Source of the DNA: Gemmatimonadaceae bacterium
GTDB taxonomy: Bacteria > Gemmatimonadota > Gemmatimonadetes > Gemmatimonadales > Gemmatimonadaceae
Direction of reading: 5' to 3'
Length of the DNA stretch: 64,000 bases
NCBI GenBank assembly: GCA_947457545.1
Contig: CANGXD010000002.1
Span: 48,849-112,848 of the forward strand
This document shows positions 28,880-38,699 of this stretch, piece by piece (positions within the stretch are counted from its first letter, which is position 1; each line of letters opens with the position of its first letter). The notes below the pieces were generated by a model. It saw nothing but the letters and a program-made list of their open reading frames with translations. It made no database searches and was not told where the DNA came from. The position numbers were made by a program, and so were the translations under genes.

Positions 28880-29091
28880 ACTCGTCCTCCGATACGGCCA
28901 GAGAGGGCTCTGACCCGATAGACTGCGCGGCCGTGGTCCACTCGCCCTCGCGAATGGTCCCTCTGGCAGCGTCAGCACGTCCTTTGAAAAAAATAACGAC
29001 AGGATCACTCCCCTTGCAAGAAACCCGGGGAAACGCGGCAAGATCCCTCGCGTCTCTACGGGCGGCTTGGCAATCGGCACCGTCGTGGCGC

Positions 29092-30282
29092 CTAGGGACG
29101 GGGAAGCGCACCGACAACCGCATCGGCCAGCGCCGTGCGGACCCCGCCGATTATCAGGTTCTGGCGCGTGGGGTTCACGCGGTTGGTCAGGAGCACCACG
29201 AACAGGTTCCGCTCAGGGTCCATCCACACCGAGGTCCCGGTAAATCCCGTGTGCCCGAAGGCCGCCGCCGAGAGCCGTGTACCCGCCGAGTTGCGGCCCG
29301 TTGGCGTTTCCCATCCGAGCGCACGACGCGAAACGGTCGTGTCCTGCACGCGCGTAAAGGCCACGACCGTAGCCGAATCGAAGACCCGCACGCCGTCGAG
29401 CGTTCCGTGGTTCAGATACAGTCTCGCAAAGCGCGCCATGTCGCGAGCCGTCGAGAAAAGTCCCGCGTGACCCGAGACCCCACCGAGTCGCGCGGCATTC
29501 TCGTCATGCACCTCCCCGCGCAGCTTCCGCTGACGCCACGGATCCTGCTCCGTCGGGGCAATGCGCGCGCGCCACGAGCCTGGTGGCAAAAAGCGAGTGT
29601 CCCGCATTCCGGCCGGGCCGAAAACACGTTGAGCGTCGTACTGCGCCAGCGTCATGCCCGTGACCCGCTCAACCAGCGCGCCCATGAGGATGAATCCGAG
29701 GTCGCTGTAGACGAACCGTACTCCGGGAGCCGTATCGAGTGGCGTGGCCAAGACCTGGCGCATGGCGTCGGCCGGGGTGTCCGTCTCCTTGTACAAGGCC
29801 CGCCAGGCAGGAAGCCCCGCACTGTGCGTCATCACGTGGCGCACCGTCACTCGCTCGGCACCCGAGACTTTCCACTCGGGCAGGTACTTGGTGACCGGGG
29901 CATTGAGGTCCACGGCACCGCTTGCCACCAGCTGCAACATGGCACTCGTGGTCCCCACCACCTTCGTGAGTGAGGCCATGTCCCACACGGTTTGTGCGCT
30001 CGGGCGCGCTGCGTCGGCACTATCCAATCGCCCAGCGCCGTACTCGGCGATAATCCCCTCTCTCGTGCCAATCACGGCGTAGGCCCCCGGAAAGGCCCCG
30101 TTGGTCACCGCCGCATCGAGCACGCGCCGCACACTGTCGAGAACAGCCCGCTGGACGGTTACCGGCACCGGCGCAGTCGGCGCGAGTGGCGCAACCGATC
30201 GGTGAGTGCAGGCCAACACCAGGACGGCACCCGACGCCACCTTTCCGATACGGAGCATCCGCTGCCAGTGTAGCTTCAGCAT
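29092..30282 (-). CDS. Serine beta-lactamase-like / PBP-type hydrolase lipoprotein
   Basis: WDMASLTKVVGTTSAMLQL (SxxK); YSDLGFILMGALVERVTG; FGHTGFTGTSVW. Confidence 0.9.
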   Translation of the reverse strand: MLKLHWQRMLRIGKVASGAVLVLACTHRSVAPLAPTAPVPVTVQRAVLDSVRRVLDAAVTNGAFPGAYAVIGTREGIIAEYGAGRLDSADAARPSAQTVWDMASLTKVVGTTSAMLQLVASGAVDLNAPVTKYLPEWKVSGAERVTVRHVMTHSAGLPAWRALYKETDTPADAMRQVLATPLDTAPGVRFVYSDLGFILMGALVERVTGMTLAQYDAQRVFGPAGMRDTRFLPPGSWRARIAPTEQDPWRQRKLRGEVHDENAARLGGVSGHAGLFSTARDMARFARLYLNHGTLDGVRVFDSATVVAFTRVQDTTVSRRALGWETPTGRNSAGTRLSAAAFGHTGFTGTSVWMDPERNLFVVLLTNRVNPTRQNLIIGGVRTALADAVVGALPRP

Positions 30283-30397
30283 GGGGACCGCACGGCCATC
30301 GGGTCGGGTATGGAGCTGGAAAGCGGTCATGTAGTGGGGAGTGGCGGGAGGCGCATTGCAGCGCCTTGAACCTAAGGGAGAAACGCGCGTGAACGCG

Positions 30398-31738
30398 ATG
30401 AAGACGTTGGTGACCTGTGTGACGTTGGCCATCGCTGTGGCCGCGATCGGCTGCGCGGGCGGCAATCGACCGGACGACGGGCCGATTCCTGAGGACATGG
30501 CCGACCTACCACCGGGTATGCGCCTCCGCAACTTCGATCGCAAGGTGCGCCCCGGCATCACGGTGCTCTTGGACGATAGCATCAAGCTCGTGGCGGGCAA
30601 GCGCGTCGCGCTCGTGACCAATCAGACGGGCGTCGACGAAAAAGGGCGGCGGTCGGTCGACCTGCTCTTCGCCGATGCCCGCGCGCAGCGGGCCGGCGTC
30701 AAGCTGGTGAAACTCTTCGCCCCCGAACATGGGGCCGCGGGCACTGCCGACCGCGAGGGTCTCGGCGACGAACGCGACCAGAAAACGGGTTTGGTGGTGC
30801 ACTCGCTCTATCAGCGGCACACCATGGCGCCCGCCGACAGCCTCTTGCAGGATGTCGATGTCCTCGTCGTCGACTTGCAGGACATCGGCACCAGGACGTG
30901 GACGTATGCGGGCGTCGTGTTGTACAGCATGCAGGCCGCCGAGCGTCGAGGGATTCCGGTTCTGGTGCTCGACCGGCCCAACCCCATTTCGGGCGGCGCC
31001 ACCGAAGGCGTTCTCCTCGACTCCGCCCTCGCCAACGCCTCGTACCCAACCCCGACCGGGCGTACGAACGGGTTTGCGATTTTCCCGACGCCGCTGCGCC
31101 ACGGACTCACGATGGGAGAGTTGGCCCGACTCTTTCAGGCGAACCTCAAGATGAGCGCGCGCCTGACGGTGATCCCCATGCGGAACTGGCGTCGCACCAT
31201 GTGGTTCGACGACACCGATCTGCCATGGATCAAGCCGTCGCCCAATATGCCGAACATCACCTCGGCGCTCTTGTATCCGGCGCTGGTGCCGTTTGAAGCG
31301 AGCAACGTGTCCGTCGGCCGCGGCACCGATCAGCCGTTCCAGCGCTTCGGCGCCTCATGGCTACGCGCGGATTCCGTGGTACGACTCCTCGAAGACCTCA
31401 CGTTGACCGGTGTACGATTCCGTGCGGAGCGCTTTACGCCGGAGAAGCCCGGCGACGGCAAGTTCGCTGGGCGCAGTATTCCGGGGGTTCGCATGGAACT
31501 GCTCGATCGCGAGCGCGTCCAGCCGGCACGGGTTGGCGCAGCCATCCTGTGGGCGCTCAACCGGGTACACCCGGACTCCCTCAAGATCACGCCCGCCGGC
31601 TTCGATCTGCGCATGGGCTCGGCCAAGCTCCGGGAGACGCTGATGGCCGGCGCGGACCCGGATGCGGTCCTCGATCGCCTCTTGCCCTCGGTCGTTGCCT
31701 TCGAAAAGGACGCCAGACGCTTTCATCTCTACCGTTGA
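30398..31738 (+). CDS. DUF1343 / NamZ-like exo-beta-N-acetylmuramidase lipoprotein
   Basis: GKRVALVTNQTGVDEKGRRSVDLLF; LFAPEHGAAG; VDLQDIGTRTWTYAGVVLYSMQAAERRGIPVLVLDRPNPISG. Confidence 0.88.
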   Translation: MKTLVTCVTLAIAVAAIGCAGGNRPDDGPIPEDMADLPPGMRLRNFDRKVRPGITVLLDDSIKLVAGKRVALVTNQTGVDEKGRRSVDLLFADARAQRAGVKLVKLFAPEHGAAGTADREGLGDERDQKTGLVVHSLYQRHTMAPADSLLQDVDVLVVDLQDIGTRTWTYAGVVLYSMQAAERRGIPVLVLDRPNPISGGATEGVLLDSALANASYPTPTGRTNGFAIFPTPLRHGLTMGELARLFQANLKMSARLTVIPMRNWRRTMWFDDTDLPWIKPSPNMPNITSALLYPALVPFEASNVSVGRGTDQPFQRFGASWLRADSVVRLLEDLTLTGVRFRAERFTPEKPGDGKFAGRSIPGVRMELLDRERVQPARVGAAILWALNRVHPDSLKITPAGFDLRMGSAKLRETLMAGADPDAVLDRLLPSVVAFEKDARRFHLYR

Positions 31739-31851
31739 CAGTCGGTAAGTTCTAGCTTTCCAAGGCTATTCCCGAACCCGGCCATATCCGGGAACGGCGT
31801 TTCCCGGCCGCGCCGTCGACGGCTCGACCGGGTCCAGTCACTGTTTCCCTG

Positions 31852-32493
31852 ATGAAAGCCTTGTGGAGCGCCATCGTTAGCGGATACCTGCGAGTCATTG
31901 CCCCCGTGGCAGACTGGTTGGTCGCGAAGCGCGTGCGCCCGAACACCATCACCACCGTCGGGACGATCTGTACCTGCACGGCGGGGGTCATCTTTGCCAC
32001 CGGACATATCAGCATCGGTGGCTGGTTCCTCGGACTGACGGCGTTGTTCGACGTGCTCGACGGGACGGTCGCGCGTCGCACCGGCACCACGTCGCAGTTC
32101 GGTGCCTTCTACGACTCGACGCTCGACCGGGTCGCCGACGGGTTTCTGCTGGGCGGACTCGTGGTCTTCTACGCCACGCATCCCATTCATGCCAACAAAG
32201 CCATGGTGATCGTGGCGACGTTGGCTCTCATTGCGGCATTCCTCACGTCGTATACGAACGCTCGCGCCGAAGGGCTCGGATTTTCGGCGCGCGTGGGAGT
32301 GCTGCAGCGCCCCGAGCGCATCACCCTGTTGGCTGCACCGCAGGCCCTCTTTGGTCTCGCGCTGCATGGGTGGGTGCTCGCCGGTATCGTCACGCTGCTG
32401 ATGGTGACCGCCTGGATCACCTTCTTTCAGCGCATGGCGTACGTGCACCGCATCACAACGGCTGCCCCGACATCTACCTCTCCTGGAGAATAA
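31852..32493 (+). CDS. CDP-alcohol phosphatidyltransferase
   Basis: DVLDGTVARRTGTTSQFGAFYDSTLDRVAD motif. Confidence 0.93.
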   Translation: MKALWSAIVSGYLRVIAPVADWLVAKRVRPNTITTVGTICTCTAGVIFATGHISIGGWFLGLTALFDVLDGTVARRTGTTSQFGAFYDSTLDRVADGFLLGGLVVFYATHPIHANKAMVIVATLALIAAFLTSYTNARAEGLGFSARVGVLQRPERITLLAAPQALFGLALHGWVLAGIVTLLMVTAWITFFQRMAYVHRITTAAPTSTSPGE

Positions 32494-32498
32494 TCAGA

Positions 32499-33830
32499 GT
32501 GTCCGACTCGACCCGCGGGACTCCCGCGAATATCGCCCCGGCTACGGGGAAGCTCGCCATCTTTACGCCGGGCCTCGGCGCCGTGGCGACGACCTTTATC
32601 GCCGGCGTCGAGCGCGTGCGCCGCGGCCTCTCGGTGCCTATCGGTTCGCTCACGCAGATGGCGACGATCCGCCTCGGCAAGCGCACGGACAACCGCAGCC
32701 CGCTCATCAAGGAATTCGTGCCGCTGGCCGGCCTCGACGACATCGTCTTTGGCGCCTGGGATCCCATTCCTGATGACGCGTACACGGCCGCCACGAAGGC
32801 CGGTGTGCTGACCAAGGATGATCTCGAGCCGGTCGCCGATTTCCTCAAGGGCATCAAGCCCATGCCGGCCGTTTTCGAAAGCCGCTACGTCACGCGCATC
32901 ACCGGCGCGACCAACGTCAAGACGGGCGCCACCAAGCGCGACCTCGCCGAACAGCTGCGCGCCGACATGCGCAACTTCATGGCTGCCAATGGCGCCACAC
33001 GTGGCGCGATGGTGTGGACCGGTTCGACCGAGACGTACATCAAGGCCGGACCGCAGCACCAGACGATCGAAGCGTTCGAAAAGGCGATGGACGAGAATGA
33101 TGACTCGATCGCGCCGTCCATGCTGTACGCCTATGCGGCCATCATGGAAGGCGTCGCCTACTGCAACGGTGCGCCCAACCTCTCTGCCGATTTCCCGGCC
33201 CTCGTCGATCTCGCCAACAAGCGCGGCGTCGTCATCTCGGGTAAGGACTTCAAGACCGGACAGACGTGGATGAAGACCGTCATCGCGCCGGGCATGAAGG
33301 CGCGTATGCTCGGCCTCGAAGGGTGGTACTCCACCAACATCCTCGGCAATCGCGACGGCGAAGTCCTCGATGATCCGGCGTCCTTCAAGACGAAGGAAGA
33401 GTCGAAGCTCTCCGTGCTGCACACCATCCTGCAGCCCGACAAGTACCCGGAGCTGTACAAGGATTTCTCGCACGTGGTGCGGATCAACTACTACCCACCG
33501 CGCGGCGACAACAAGGAAGGCTGGGACAACATCGACATCAAGGGGTGGCTCGGCTACCCGATGCAGATCAAGGTCAACTTCCTCTGCCGCGATTCCATCC
33601 TGGCGGCGCCGCTCGTGCTCGACCTCGCGTTGTTCTCGGACTTCGCGCAGCGTGCCGGCATGAAGGGCATTCAGGAATGGTTAAGCTTCTATTACAAGGC
33701 GCCTACGACGGCTGCGGGACTTCAGCCCGAGCATGATCTTTTCATTCAGCAGACCAAGCTGAAGAACACGCTTCGCCACCTCATGGGCGAAGATCAGATC
33801 ACGCACCTCGGACTCGAATACTACCAGTGA
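32499..33830 (+). CDS. myo-inositol-1-phosphate synthase
   Basis: GKLAIFTPGLGAVATTFIAGVERV; GWDNIDIKGWLGYPMQIKVNFLCRDSILAAPLVLDLALF; GTG start after an RBS-like CTCCTGGAGAA. Confidence 0.9.
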   Translation: MSDSTRGTPANIAPATGKLAIFTPGLGAVATTFIAGVERVRRGLSVPIGSLTQMATIRLGKRTDNRSPLIKEFVPLAGLDDIVFGAWDPIPDDAYTAATKAGVLTKDDLEPVADFLKGIKPMPAVFESRYVTRITGATNVKTGATKRDLAEQLRADMRNFMAANGATRGAMVWTGSTETYIKAGPQHQTIEAFEKAMDENDDSIAPSMLYAYAAIMEGVAYCNGAPNLSADFPALVDLANKRGVVISGKDFKTGQTWMKTVIAPGMKARMLGLEGWYSTNILGNRDGEVLDDPASFKTKEESKLSVLHTILQPDKYPELYKDFSHVVRINYYPPRGDNKEGWDNIDIKGWLGYPMQIKVNFLCRDSILAAPLVLDLALFSDFAQRAGMKGIQEWLSFYYKAPTTAAGLQPEHDLFIQQTKLKNTLRHLMGEDQITHLGLEYYQ

Positions 33831-34357
33831 TGCTCATGCGCGCGCGTCGGTTCGGTCGTGCGGTTGCCTTTGTCGTAGCCGGTGCGCTCAGCGCCGGGTG
33901 CGACGCGGGTCGCCCGCCCTTGGGTGAGCTCCGTCTTCGCACGGAAGACTTTACCATCCGTGTCTCGCCCGAGACCCGGCCAACGCGCGCGCTGGAGCCC
34001 ATCACCTGGCGCGTCGTCATCCATGACACGAAGACCGGCCTGCCCATTCAGGGCGGGCAGGGCCGGATCTTCGGCACCAACAAAGATCTGAAAACGGTGG
34101 CCAACGGGCTCGAGGAAACGGGCGAGTTGGGCACGTATCGCAGCAATCTCATGTTCGTCACCGCGGGGATGTGGGCGATGGCGGTGCAGTTCCGCCGCGA
34201 CTCCACCCAGATTCTGCAGAAGACGCAGGACTGGACGCAGGATATCCTGTCCGCGGACGAACCCGGCAACATTCAGACACCAACCTCGACGCGAGTCACG
34301 GACACCGCCAAGACACCGGCCGTTGCGCCTGATTCCACCCGGAAGCCGGCTCCCTGA
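33827..34357 (+). CDS. Hypothetical lipoprotein
   Basis: AVAFVVAGALSAGCDAG lipobox; ATGA overlap with the upstream stop. Confidence 0.7.
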   Translation: MMLMRARRFGRAVAFVVAGALSAGCDAGRPPLGELRLRTEDFTIRVSPETRPTRALEPITWRVVIHDTKTGLPIQGGQGRIFGTNKDLKTVANGLEETGELGTYRSNLMFVTAGMWAMAVQFRRDSTQILQKTQDWTQDILSADEPGNIQTPTSTRVTDTAKTPAVAPDSTRKPAP

Positions 34358-34379
34358 CGGGAGTCGACGGAGTATCCCC

Positions 34380-34673
34380 ATGCGGCATTTCCATCGGTGT
34401 TCGCTCTCACCCGACGCGGTGCTCGAGCGGGCCGATCGTTTCTTCGGCGCCCTCGGCCTGACACGCGGGGGCGCCGATGCGCGTTCCCGTACCTTCGGCG
34501 GATCCTTGGGCACGATGACGCTTACCGTGAAAATGGAAGGTGGTCATTACACCTTCGTCGAAGTGCACACCGATCAGGTCGGTGAAAGCCGGATCGACAA
34601 GAATGTCAAAAAGTATTTCAACGAGCTGCATCGCGCCGCTGATCCGCGGCACACGATCGAGGCGGGCTACTGA
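34380..34673 (+). CDS. Hypothetical protein
   Basis: ORF in tight operonic spacing ending in ATGA overlap with E1 alpha. Confidence 0.65.
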   Translation: MRHFHRCSLSPDAVLERADRFFGALGLTRGGADARSRTFGGSLGTMTLTVKMEGGHYTFVEVHTDQVGESRIDKNVKKYFNELHRAADPRHTIEAGY

Positions 34674-35803
34674 TGGCGAAGCGCACCGCGGCGTCGCCAT
34701 CGCCGGTGCGGCCCTCCGACAAGCTCACGCGCGAGCAGAAGCTTGAGCTCTATTACTGGATGCGGCTCACGCGATCACTCGAGGAGCGACTCGTCAACCT
34801 GTACCGACAGACGAAAGTGGTTGGTGGACTCTTTCGTTCGCTCGGGCAGGAAGCCGATGCCGTCGGAAGTTGCTTTGCGTTGGAGCAGCGCGATGTGATG
34901 TCGCCGCTCATTCGCAACCTCGGCGCGATGCTGGTCAAGGGCGCAACGCCCGTCGAAGTCCTTAAGCAGTATATGGCCAAAGGCGATTCGCCCACACGCG
35001 GTCGCGAGTTGAACATTCACTTCGGCGATATCGGCGCGGCGGGCAGCACGCGCGGCTTTCTCGGGCAGATCTCTCCGCTCGGCGACATGGTGCCCGTCAT
35101 GGCTGGCGTCACGCTCAGCTTCCGCATGCGCGGCGAGGATCGCGTCGGGCTCGTGTATGTCGGCGATGGCGCCACCAGCACTGGCGCCTTTCACGAAGGC
35201 ATCAACTTCGCCGCCGTGCAGAAATGCCCGCTCGTCGTCATCGTGGAGAACAACGGCTATGCGTACTCCACGCCTACGCACAAGCAAACGGCCGCGGCAC
35301 AGTTCGTCGACAAGGCCATTGGGTACGGCGTGCAGGGGCTCAAGGCCGACGGCAACGATGTCCTCGCGACGTACGACGTCACGCGGCAAGCGGTGGAGTA
35401 CGCCCGGGCCGGCAACGGGGTCACGCTCATCGAACTCATGACGTACCGCCGCAAGGGACACGCGGAGCACGACAATCAGTCGTATGTCCCCGCTGGGGAA
35501 ATCGAGCAGTGGGCGGCCAATAACGACCCCCTCGACCGTTATCTGGTGGTGCTGCGCGAGCAGCTCGCCGTCACCGACACCGAGATCGCAAACATCGATG
35601 CGCGCGTGCAGCGCGAGATCGACGACGCGACGGACATCGCCGAACAATCCGGCATTCCGACGCCGCTCGATGCGCTCGAAGGCGTGTACGCCGATCCGCC
35701 GCGGGAAACGCCGCTCTGGTTCCGCCGCGACGCGGAGAATGACGCGTACGGGACGGAGCGTCCCGAAAGCTGGGGAACATGGAACGCAGGCGGGAAGTCA
35801 TGA
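34673..35803 (+). CDS. Pyruvate/2-oxo acid dehydrogenase E1 alpha subunit
   Basis: GRELNIHFGD; GLVYVGDGATSTGAFHEGINFAAVQKCPLVVIVENNGYAYSTP (TPP motif). Confidence 0.93.
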   Translation: MAKRTAASPSPVRPSDKLTREQKLELYYWMRLTRSLEERLVNLYRQTKVVGGLFRSLGQEADAVGSCFALEQRDVMSPLIRNLGAMLVKGATPVEVLKQYMAKGDSPTRGRELNIHFGDIGAAGSTRGFLGQISPLGDMVPVMAGVTLSFRMRGEDRVGLVYVGDGATSTGAFHEGINFAAVQKCPLVVIVENNGYAYSTPTHKQTAAAQFVDKAIGYGVQGLKADGNDVLATYDVTRQAVEYARAGNGVTLIELMTYRRKGHAEHDNQSYVPAGEIEQWAANNDPLDRYLVVLREQLAVTDTEIANIDARVQREIDDATDIAEQSGIPTPLDALEGVYADPPRETPLWFRRDAENDAYGTERPESWGTWNAGGKS

Positions 35804-36795
35804 GCAACGCGCCGGAAGCCGGTACCGAGATCACCTACCTCGAAGCCATTCGCGAAGCGCTGTTTGAAGAAATGGCGCGCGACGAAAATGTCTTCTGCCT
35901 TGGCGAAGACATCGGCGCCTTCGGTGGGGCGTTCAAGGTGACCGAAGGATTACTCGCCCGTTTCGGCGAGCGTCGCGTCATCGACTCACCCATCAGTGAA
36001 ATCGCCATCGTGGGGGCGGCCGCGGGCGCCGCGCATATGGGGATGCGTCCGGTGGTCGAGATGCAGTTCATCGACTTCATCGCCAACGCGTACGACATGC
36101 TGACCAACTATGTGGCTACGGCGCGCTATCGCGCGTTCCTGCCGTGCCCGATGGTCGTGCGTGGCCCCAGTGGCGGATACGTGCGTGGCGGTCCGTTCCA
36201 TTCGCAGAATCCCGAAGCCGGGTTTCTGCATACGCCCGGCCTCAAGATCGTCTATCCGGCCACCGCCGCCGATGCCAAAGGGCTCATGAAGAGCGCCATC
36301 CGCGATGACGACTGCGTACTCTTCTTCGAGCATAAGTATCTGTATCGTCGCGTGAAGGATGTCATGCCCGCCGGTGATCATGTCGTGCCCATCGGAAAGG
36401 CGCGCGTGGCGCGGGAAGGCAGTGACGTCTCCATCGTGACGTACGCGAGCACGGTGTGGAAGTCGCTCGAGGCGGCCGAGCAGCTGGCTGCCGAGGGCAT
36501 CTCGGTGGAGGTCCTCGACCTGCGCACTCTGGCTCCGATGGACGAAGAGGCGATCTTCCAGACCGTCAAGAAGACCAACCGTCTGCTCATTGTGCACGAG
36601 GATACGCGCACCGGTGGCATCGCGGGGGAAATCACGGCGCGTGTTTCTGAAACATGTTTCGAGTGGCTGGATGCGCCGATCCTGCGCGTCACGGCAGCGG
36701 ATATCCCGCTACCGTACGCTCCGCCCCTCGAAGATTACGTGCTGCCGCAGACCGCCGACATCGTGCGGGCTGTACGGCGGCTGGTGGCATACTGA
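35800..36795 (+). CDS. Pyruvate/2-oxo acid dehydrogenase E1 beta subunit
   Basis: LGEDIGAFGGAFKVTEGL; VVEMQFIDFIANAYDMLTNYVA; HEDTRTGGIAGEI. Confidence 0.94.
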   Translation: MSNAPEAGTEITYLEAIREALFEEMARDENVFCLGEDIGAFGGAFKVTEGLLARFGERRVIDSPISEIAIVGAAAGAAHMGMRPVVEMQFIDFIANAYDMLTNYVATARYRAFLPCPMVVRGPSGGYVRGGPFHSQNPEAGFLHTPGLKIVYPATAADAKGLMKSAIRDDDCVLFFEHKYLYRRVKDVMPAGDHVVPIGKARVAREGSDVSIVTYASTVWKSLEAAEQLAAEGISVEVLDLRTLAPMDEEAIFQTVKKTNRLLIVHEDTRTGGIAGEITARVSETCFEWLDAPILRVTAADIPLPYAPPLEDYVLPQTADIVRAVRRLVAY

Positions 36796-36797
36796 TC

Positions 36798-37100
36798 ATG
36801 GCAGGAACGGAGCAGACTCCGGCCTCGCATTCCGAAGACCGGGTGGGGCGGAATATCGGCGTCGGATGCTTTACGTTTTTCATAGGCGCGGTGAGCGGCG
36901 CGATGTCCGGGGTAGGCATCGGCAAGCTCTTGGGCTTTTTTAACCGTTGTACGCCGGCTCCCGGCTTACCTGCCTGTGAATGGTGGGTCTTTGCAGGATA
37001 CGGTGCGGCCATCGGCGCGCTTTCGCTGCCGGTGTTGGCGTTGTGGCGCCTCAAGCGTCGCGACCAGGCCGAAGACGTAGCTTCCACGAATCGAGGATGA
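36798..37100 (+). CDS. Small hypothetical membrane protein
   Basis: Two hydrophobic segments; located between E1 beta and E2 genes. Confidence 0.6.
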   Translation: MAGTEQTPASHSEDRVGRNIGVGCFTFFIGAVSGAMSGVGIGKLLGFFNRCTPAPGLPACEWWVFAGYGAAIGALSLPVLALWRLKRRDQAEDVASTNRG

Positions 37101-37104
37101 CCGA

Positions 37105-38442
37105 GTGGCTCGTGTAGACGTGATCATGCCGCAGATGGGTGAATCCATCGCGGAAGGGACAGTGTCGCGGTGGCTCAAGAAGGTGGGAGACACCGTCAAG
37201 CGCGATGAGCCCATTTTTGAAATCTCCACCGACAAGGTGGATGCTGAGATCCCGTCGCCGTCCGCTGGCGTGCTGATGGAGATCTTGGTCGGTGATGGGC
37301 TCACGGTGGCCGTCAACACGGTGGTGGCGCGCTTGGAGACGGACGCGGCCGCTGCCGCCGCCGCCCCGGCGCCCGCGCCCGCAGAGGCGCCGGCAGCAGC
37401 GCCTGCGACCGCGCCGGCCGCGGCCCCGGCCTCCGTGGTCGTGCCCAGTTCCCCCGTAGCCGCCAGCGCCGCCCCCGCGGCCCCGGCGGGTTCGCTCGAA
37501 GACCGGCTGCGCACCAAGTCGTCGCCACTCGTGCGAAAGATCGCGGCCGAGCACGGCGTCGAGATCGCCGCCCTCTCCGGCAGCGGCATCGCCGGACGCG
37601 TGACGCGCAAGGATCTCGAAGCGTTCCTCGCGGCGCGTCCTGCCGCTGGCGCTGCGCCGCAGCCCGCCGCTGGGGCGTCCATGTACGCGCCGTCGGGCAC
37701 CGAGCAGCACGGTCCGATGCCCACGCCGTGGGCCGGAGACGTGGTCGAACCCATGAGCAAGATCCGACGCATCACGTCGGATCACATGAGCATGGCGCGC
37801 AAGGTCGCGGCGCACGTCACCTCGTTCTTCGAAATCGACCTCACGCGCGTCGCCCGCATCCGTCAGGCGATGCGCCGCGATTTCGAAGCGCAGAGTGGCC
37901 AGAAGCTCACCTACCTGCCGTTCATCCTGCAGGCGGTCACGCAACAGCTCAAGCGTCACCCGGTGCTCAACGCAGCGGTGGCTGGTACCGACGTCATCTA
38001 CCGCAAGCAGATCAACCTCGGCATCGCCGTCGCGCTCGAACCCACCGGACTCATTGTCCCGGTGCTCAAGCGTGCCGATGAACTGTCGCTCACCGGCCTG
38101 ACGCGCGGTGTGAACGATCTGGCGGCGCGCGCGCGAGGCAAGAAGCTCAGCCCGACCGACGTGCAGGACGCCACCTTTACCATCACCAACCCCGGGGTGT
38201 TCGGGTCGCTCTTCGGCACCCCCATCATTCCGGTGGGGACAACCGCCATCCTCGGACTCGGCGCTATCGAAAAGCGTCCCAAGGTCATCACGGGGCCGGA
38301 CGGAGAAGACACCATCGCCATCCGGACCTGCGCGTACTTCTCGCTCTCCTTCGACCACAAGGTGGTCGATGGGGCCGACGCGGATCGCTTCATGGCTGAT
38401 CTCAAGAAGGCGCTCGAGTCCATCCCCGAAACGGGATTCTGA
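37105..38442 (+). CDS. Dihydrolipoamide acyltransferase (E2)
   Basis: Lipoyl motif FEISTDKVDAEIPSP; E3-binding LVRKIAAEHGVEIAALSGSGIAGRVTRKDLEAF; FDHKVVDGADADRF. Confidence 0.95.
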   Translation: MARVDVIMPQMGESIAEGTVSRWLKKVGDTVKRDEPIFEISTDKVDAEIPSPSAGVLMEILVGDGLTVAVNTVVARLETDAAAAAAAPAPAPAEAPAAAPATAPAAAPASVVVPSSPVAASAAPAAPAGSLEDRLRTKSSPLVRKIAAEHGVEIAALSGSGIAGRVTRKDLEAFLAARPAAGAAPQPAAGASMYAPSGTEQHGPMPTPWAGDVVEPMSKIRRITSDHMSMARKVAAHVTSFFEIDLTRVARIRQAMRRDFEAQSGQKLTYLPFILQAVTQQLKRHPVLNAAVAGTDVIYRKQINLGIAVALEPTGLIVPVLKRADELSLTGLTRGVNDLAARARGKKLSPTDVQDATFTITNPGVFGSLFGTPIIPVGTTAILGLGAIEKRPKVITGPDGEDTIAIRTCAYFSLSFDHKVVDGADADRFMADLKKALESIPETGF

Positions 38443-38452
38443 GCGCCCTCGC

Positions 38453-38698
38453 ATGTCCCGCGCGCTGACCATCGTCGAACGCGTCGTGCCCGACGCGGAG
38501 CGCGCGGAGTATCTCGCGGCACTGCCGCTGCGCAAACAACGCGCGGCGTCGGTGCCCGCGCATTTCTGGGTCTTTGAACACGCGAGCGATCGTGGCCGGT
38601 TCATCGAGTTCACCGAGGCCGGTGGCGAGGAAGCACTCGCCGCCGTTCACGGAGCCGATGTCGCAGCCCATTGCTGGCGCGAAGTACAAGGAGGTTGA
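38453..38698 (+). CDS. Small hypothetical protein
   Basis: MSRALTIVERVVPDAERAEYLAAL..., tightly spaced in operon. Confidence 0.6.
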   Translation: MSRALTIVERVVPDAERAEYLAALPLRKQRAASVPAHFWVFEHASDRGRFIEFTEAGGEEALAAVHGADVAAHCWREVQGG

Positions 38699-38699
38699 T

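Noticed and set aside
37051-38613. 520-aa minus-strand ORF
   Set aside because: Antisense to the E2 gene; Gly/Arg repeats are the complement of the Ala/Pro linker.
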